A stretch of 64,000 nt of DNA, taken from Bradyrhizobium manausense. GTDB lineage: Bacteria > Pseudomonadota > Alphaproteobacteria > Rhizobiales > Xanthobacteraceae. Both the position numbers and the translations under genes were made by a program. Positions 62,923 through 64,000 of the stretch are shown one piece after another. Each line of letters opens with the position of its first letter. Position 1 is the stretch's first letter. Under the pieces are notes generated by a model. That model was not told the origin of the DNA. It did no database searches and saw only the letters and a program-made list of their open reading frames with translations. The DNA is taken from assembly GCF_018129685.1 (NCBI RefSeq), contig NZ_JAFCLG010000001.1:1178001-1242000 (forward strand). The letters are read 5' to 3'.

Positions 62923-63681
62923 ATGGCCGCCATCTATTCCGACCTCGCCGGCAAGGTCGTCCTGGTCACTGGAGGCGCAGCGGGAATCGGTGCTGCAATC
63001 GTGCGTCACTTCGCGGAGCAAAAATCCAAGGTCGTGTTCTTTGACATCAAGGTCGACGCGGGCGAACGCCTGGCGCGCGAGCTTTCCGACCAAGGTCTGG
63101 CAGCACATTTCCAGCGCGTCGACCTGACCGACATTCCTGCCCTTCGCGCTGGCGTCGCGGAGGCGCGTAAAGCGCACGGCGCGATCAACATCCTGGTCAA
63201 CAACGCAGCGCATGACGAACGGCACAACACCGAGGAGATGACGCCCGAATATTGGGACGACCGCATCGCGGTGAATTTGAAGCACCAGTTCTTTGCGTCG
63301 CAGGCCGTGTTGCCGGACATGAAGGCGGCCAATGCCGGTGCCATCATCAATTTTGGCTCAGTGTCGTGGATCGCAGGACAAGGCGGCATGGCCGCCTACA
63401 CGGCCAGCAAATCAGGCGTCATCGGGCTGACACGCTCGCTCGCGCGTGACTATGGCCCCTACAACATCCGCGTGAACGCAATCGCACCGGGGTGGATCAT
63501 GACCGAGCGCCAGCTCGAGAAATGGATGACGCCCGCCGGCGAGGCCGAACTGCAGCAGCGACAATGCCTGAAACGCCGGCTCGTGCCGGACGAGGTCGCG
63601 AAATTCACCGTCTTCCTCGCCTCGGACGAAGCCTCCGCGTGCACCGCCCAACACTACATCGTCGATGGCGGCTGGGTCTGA
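62923..63681 (+). CDS. Short-chain dehydrogenase/reductase
   Basis: A 252-residue classical SDR. Cofactor motif TGGAAGIG is at 16-23, NNAA near 93-96, and the catalytic Ser-Tyr-Lys is S146, Y159 and K163 (FGSVSW and AAYTASKSG). The C terminus carries the usual ASACTAQHYIVDGGW. Cofactor choice (NAD or NADP) is not certain. It is divergent from the sugar operon and probably under the same LacI control, perhaps acting on the sugar alcohol or aldonate side. Confidence 0.9.
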   Translation: MAAIYSDLAGKVVLVTGGAAGIGAAIVRHFAEQKSKVVFFDIKVDAGERLARELSDQGLAAHFQRVDLTDIPALRAGVAEARKAHGAINILVNNAAHDERHNTEEMTPEYWDDRIAVNLKHQFFASQAVLPDMKAANAGAIINFGSVSWIAGQGGMAAYTASKSGVIGLTRSLARDYGPYNIRVNAIAPGWIMTERQLEKWMTPAGEAELQQRQCLKRRLVPDEVAKFTVFLASDEASACTAQHYIVDGGWV

Positions 63682-63710
63682 GACGTGCGGCGAACTCAAT
63701 CGAGCCTTCG

Positions 63711-64000
63711 TCACCTGATGACCGCGGCTGCGTGAAAGATACGCCCCCAACGCGCAAGAGCCCTGGTGTCGCTGCCCGCAAGGCCGACTGCCCGCCACAG
63801 CGTGACGGCGACGGAATCCAGCACGGCGATATCCAATTCCTGCTCGAGAGAGGCCGCAACGGCAGCGCCATCGAGATTGGTGCAGAGGATAACGGCCGCG
63901 TCGGCGCCCTCGGCTGCGACCGCCCTGACCATGTCCGCGATGGCTGCGGGTGTGACCTCGCCAAAGGAGAAATTGTCGCGTAGCCCGAGATGCCGCTCCG
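63711..64000 (-). CDS. Maleate isomerase/Asp-Glu racemase family protein, partial
   Basis: A gene entering from the right edge; 95 codons are seen, ending at the stop at 63711. The visible part FGEVTPAAIADMVRAV, then AVILCTNLDGA with the catalytic cysteine, and LDSVAVTLWRAVGLAG near the end fit the maleate cis-trans isomerase branch (COG3473) of the Asp/Glu/hydantoin racemase superfamily. The N-terminal half, including the first active-site cysteine, is outside the window. The substrate is not determinable. Confidence 0.8.
   Translation of the reverse strand, partial: ERHLGLRDNFSFGEVTPAAIADMVRAVAAEGADAAVILCTNLDGAAVAASLEQELDIAVLDSVAVTLWRAVGLAGSDTRALARWGRIFHAAAVIR

Overview
The window is one continuous stretch of GC-rich alphaproteobacterial chromosome, most like Bradyrhizobium or a close relative. 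The basis is strong G/C at third codon positions, DUF2865 and YdcH-like lineage-type secreted proteins, a class II DAHP synthase, Tat-exported TRAP receptors, perfect CtrA boxes (TTAA-N7-TTAAC), EcfG-type general stress promoters (GGAAC-N17-GTT) and palindromic intergenic repeats of the kind scattered through Bradyrhizobium genomes. I see no rRNA, tRNA, CRISPR array, insertion sequence, integrase or phage gene.

Layout. 1-11 kb is housekeeping: cimA (cut by the left edge), a GNAT acetyltransferase and cysS; secreted proteins; then aroG-dgkA-nadE and membrane or hydrolase genes. 11-18 kb is regulatory and membrane: a divergent HTH/LysR pair around a perfect palindrome, a translationally coupled TerB-membrane protein-TerC-UPF0114 operon, paiB, and two tandem secreted paralogues of which one is frameshifted. 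18-24 kb is a stress island: a two-cupin-like protein, a GSP17M-like protein with a PepSY-like partner, an alpha/beta hydrolase, a manganese catalase fused to a DUF892 ferritin-like domain, and two small cysteine-rich proteins. EcfG-type promoters stand before the hydrolase and the catalase. 24-31 kb holds a porin, gor, a DUF2059 protein, rpiA, gph, a PEGA-like lipoprotein behind a CtrA box, and moaA. 31-46 kb is transport and sensing: TRAP dctQ-dctM, a glutamate carboxypeptidase, a TctD/TctE-like two-component pair, a Tat-type epoxide hydrolase, a TSUP permease, a deletion scar joining two gene 3' ends, two orphan TRAP receptors, HxlR, SRPBCC and GFA proteins. 46-54 kb has mrp, a glyoxalase-like protein, a beta-hydroxyacid dehydrogenase, nhaD, a PleC/DivJ/PdhS-like histidine kinase behind CtrA sites, DUF1289, a retropepsin-like protease and dusA.

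54.5-63.7 kb is the most coherent accessory system: a leftward operon for uptake and oxidation of a carbohydrate. It encodes an ABC binding protein, two permeases, a Gfo/Idh/MocA dehydrogenase, a ThuA-like protein, a LacI regulator, a xylose-isomerase-like TIM-barrel protein and a second Gfo/Idh/MocA dehydrogenase, with a divergent SDR. Its parts resemble the rhizobial thuEFGKAB (trehalose/sucrose to 3-keto-sugar) system, but no ABC ATPase gene is present in the window. The right edge cuts a maleate-isomerase-like gene.
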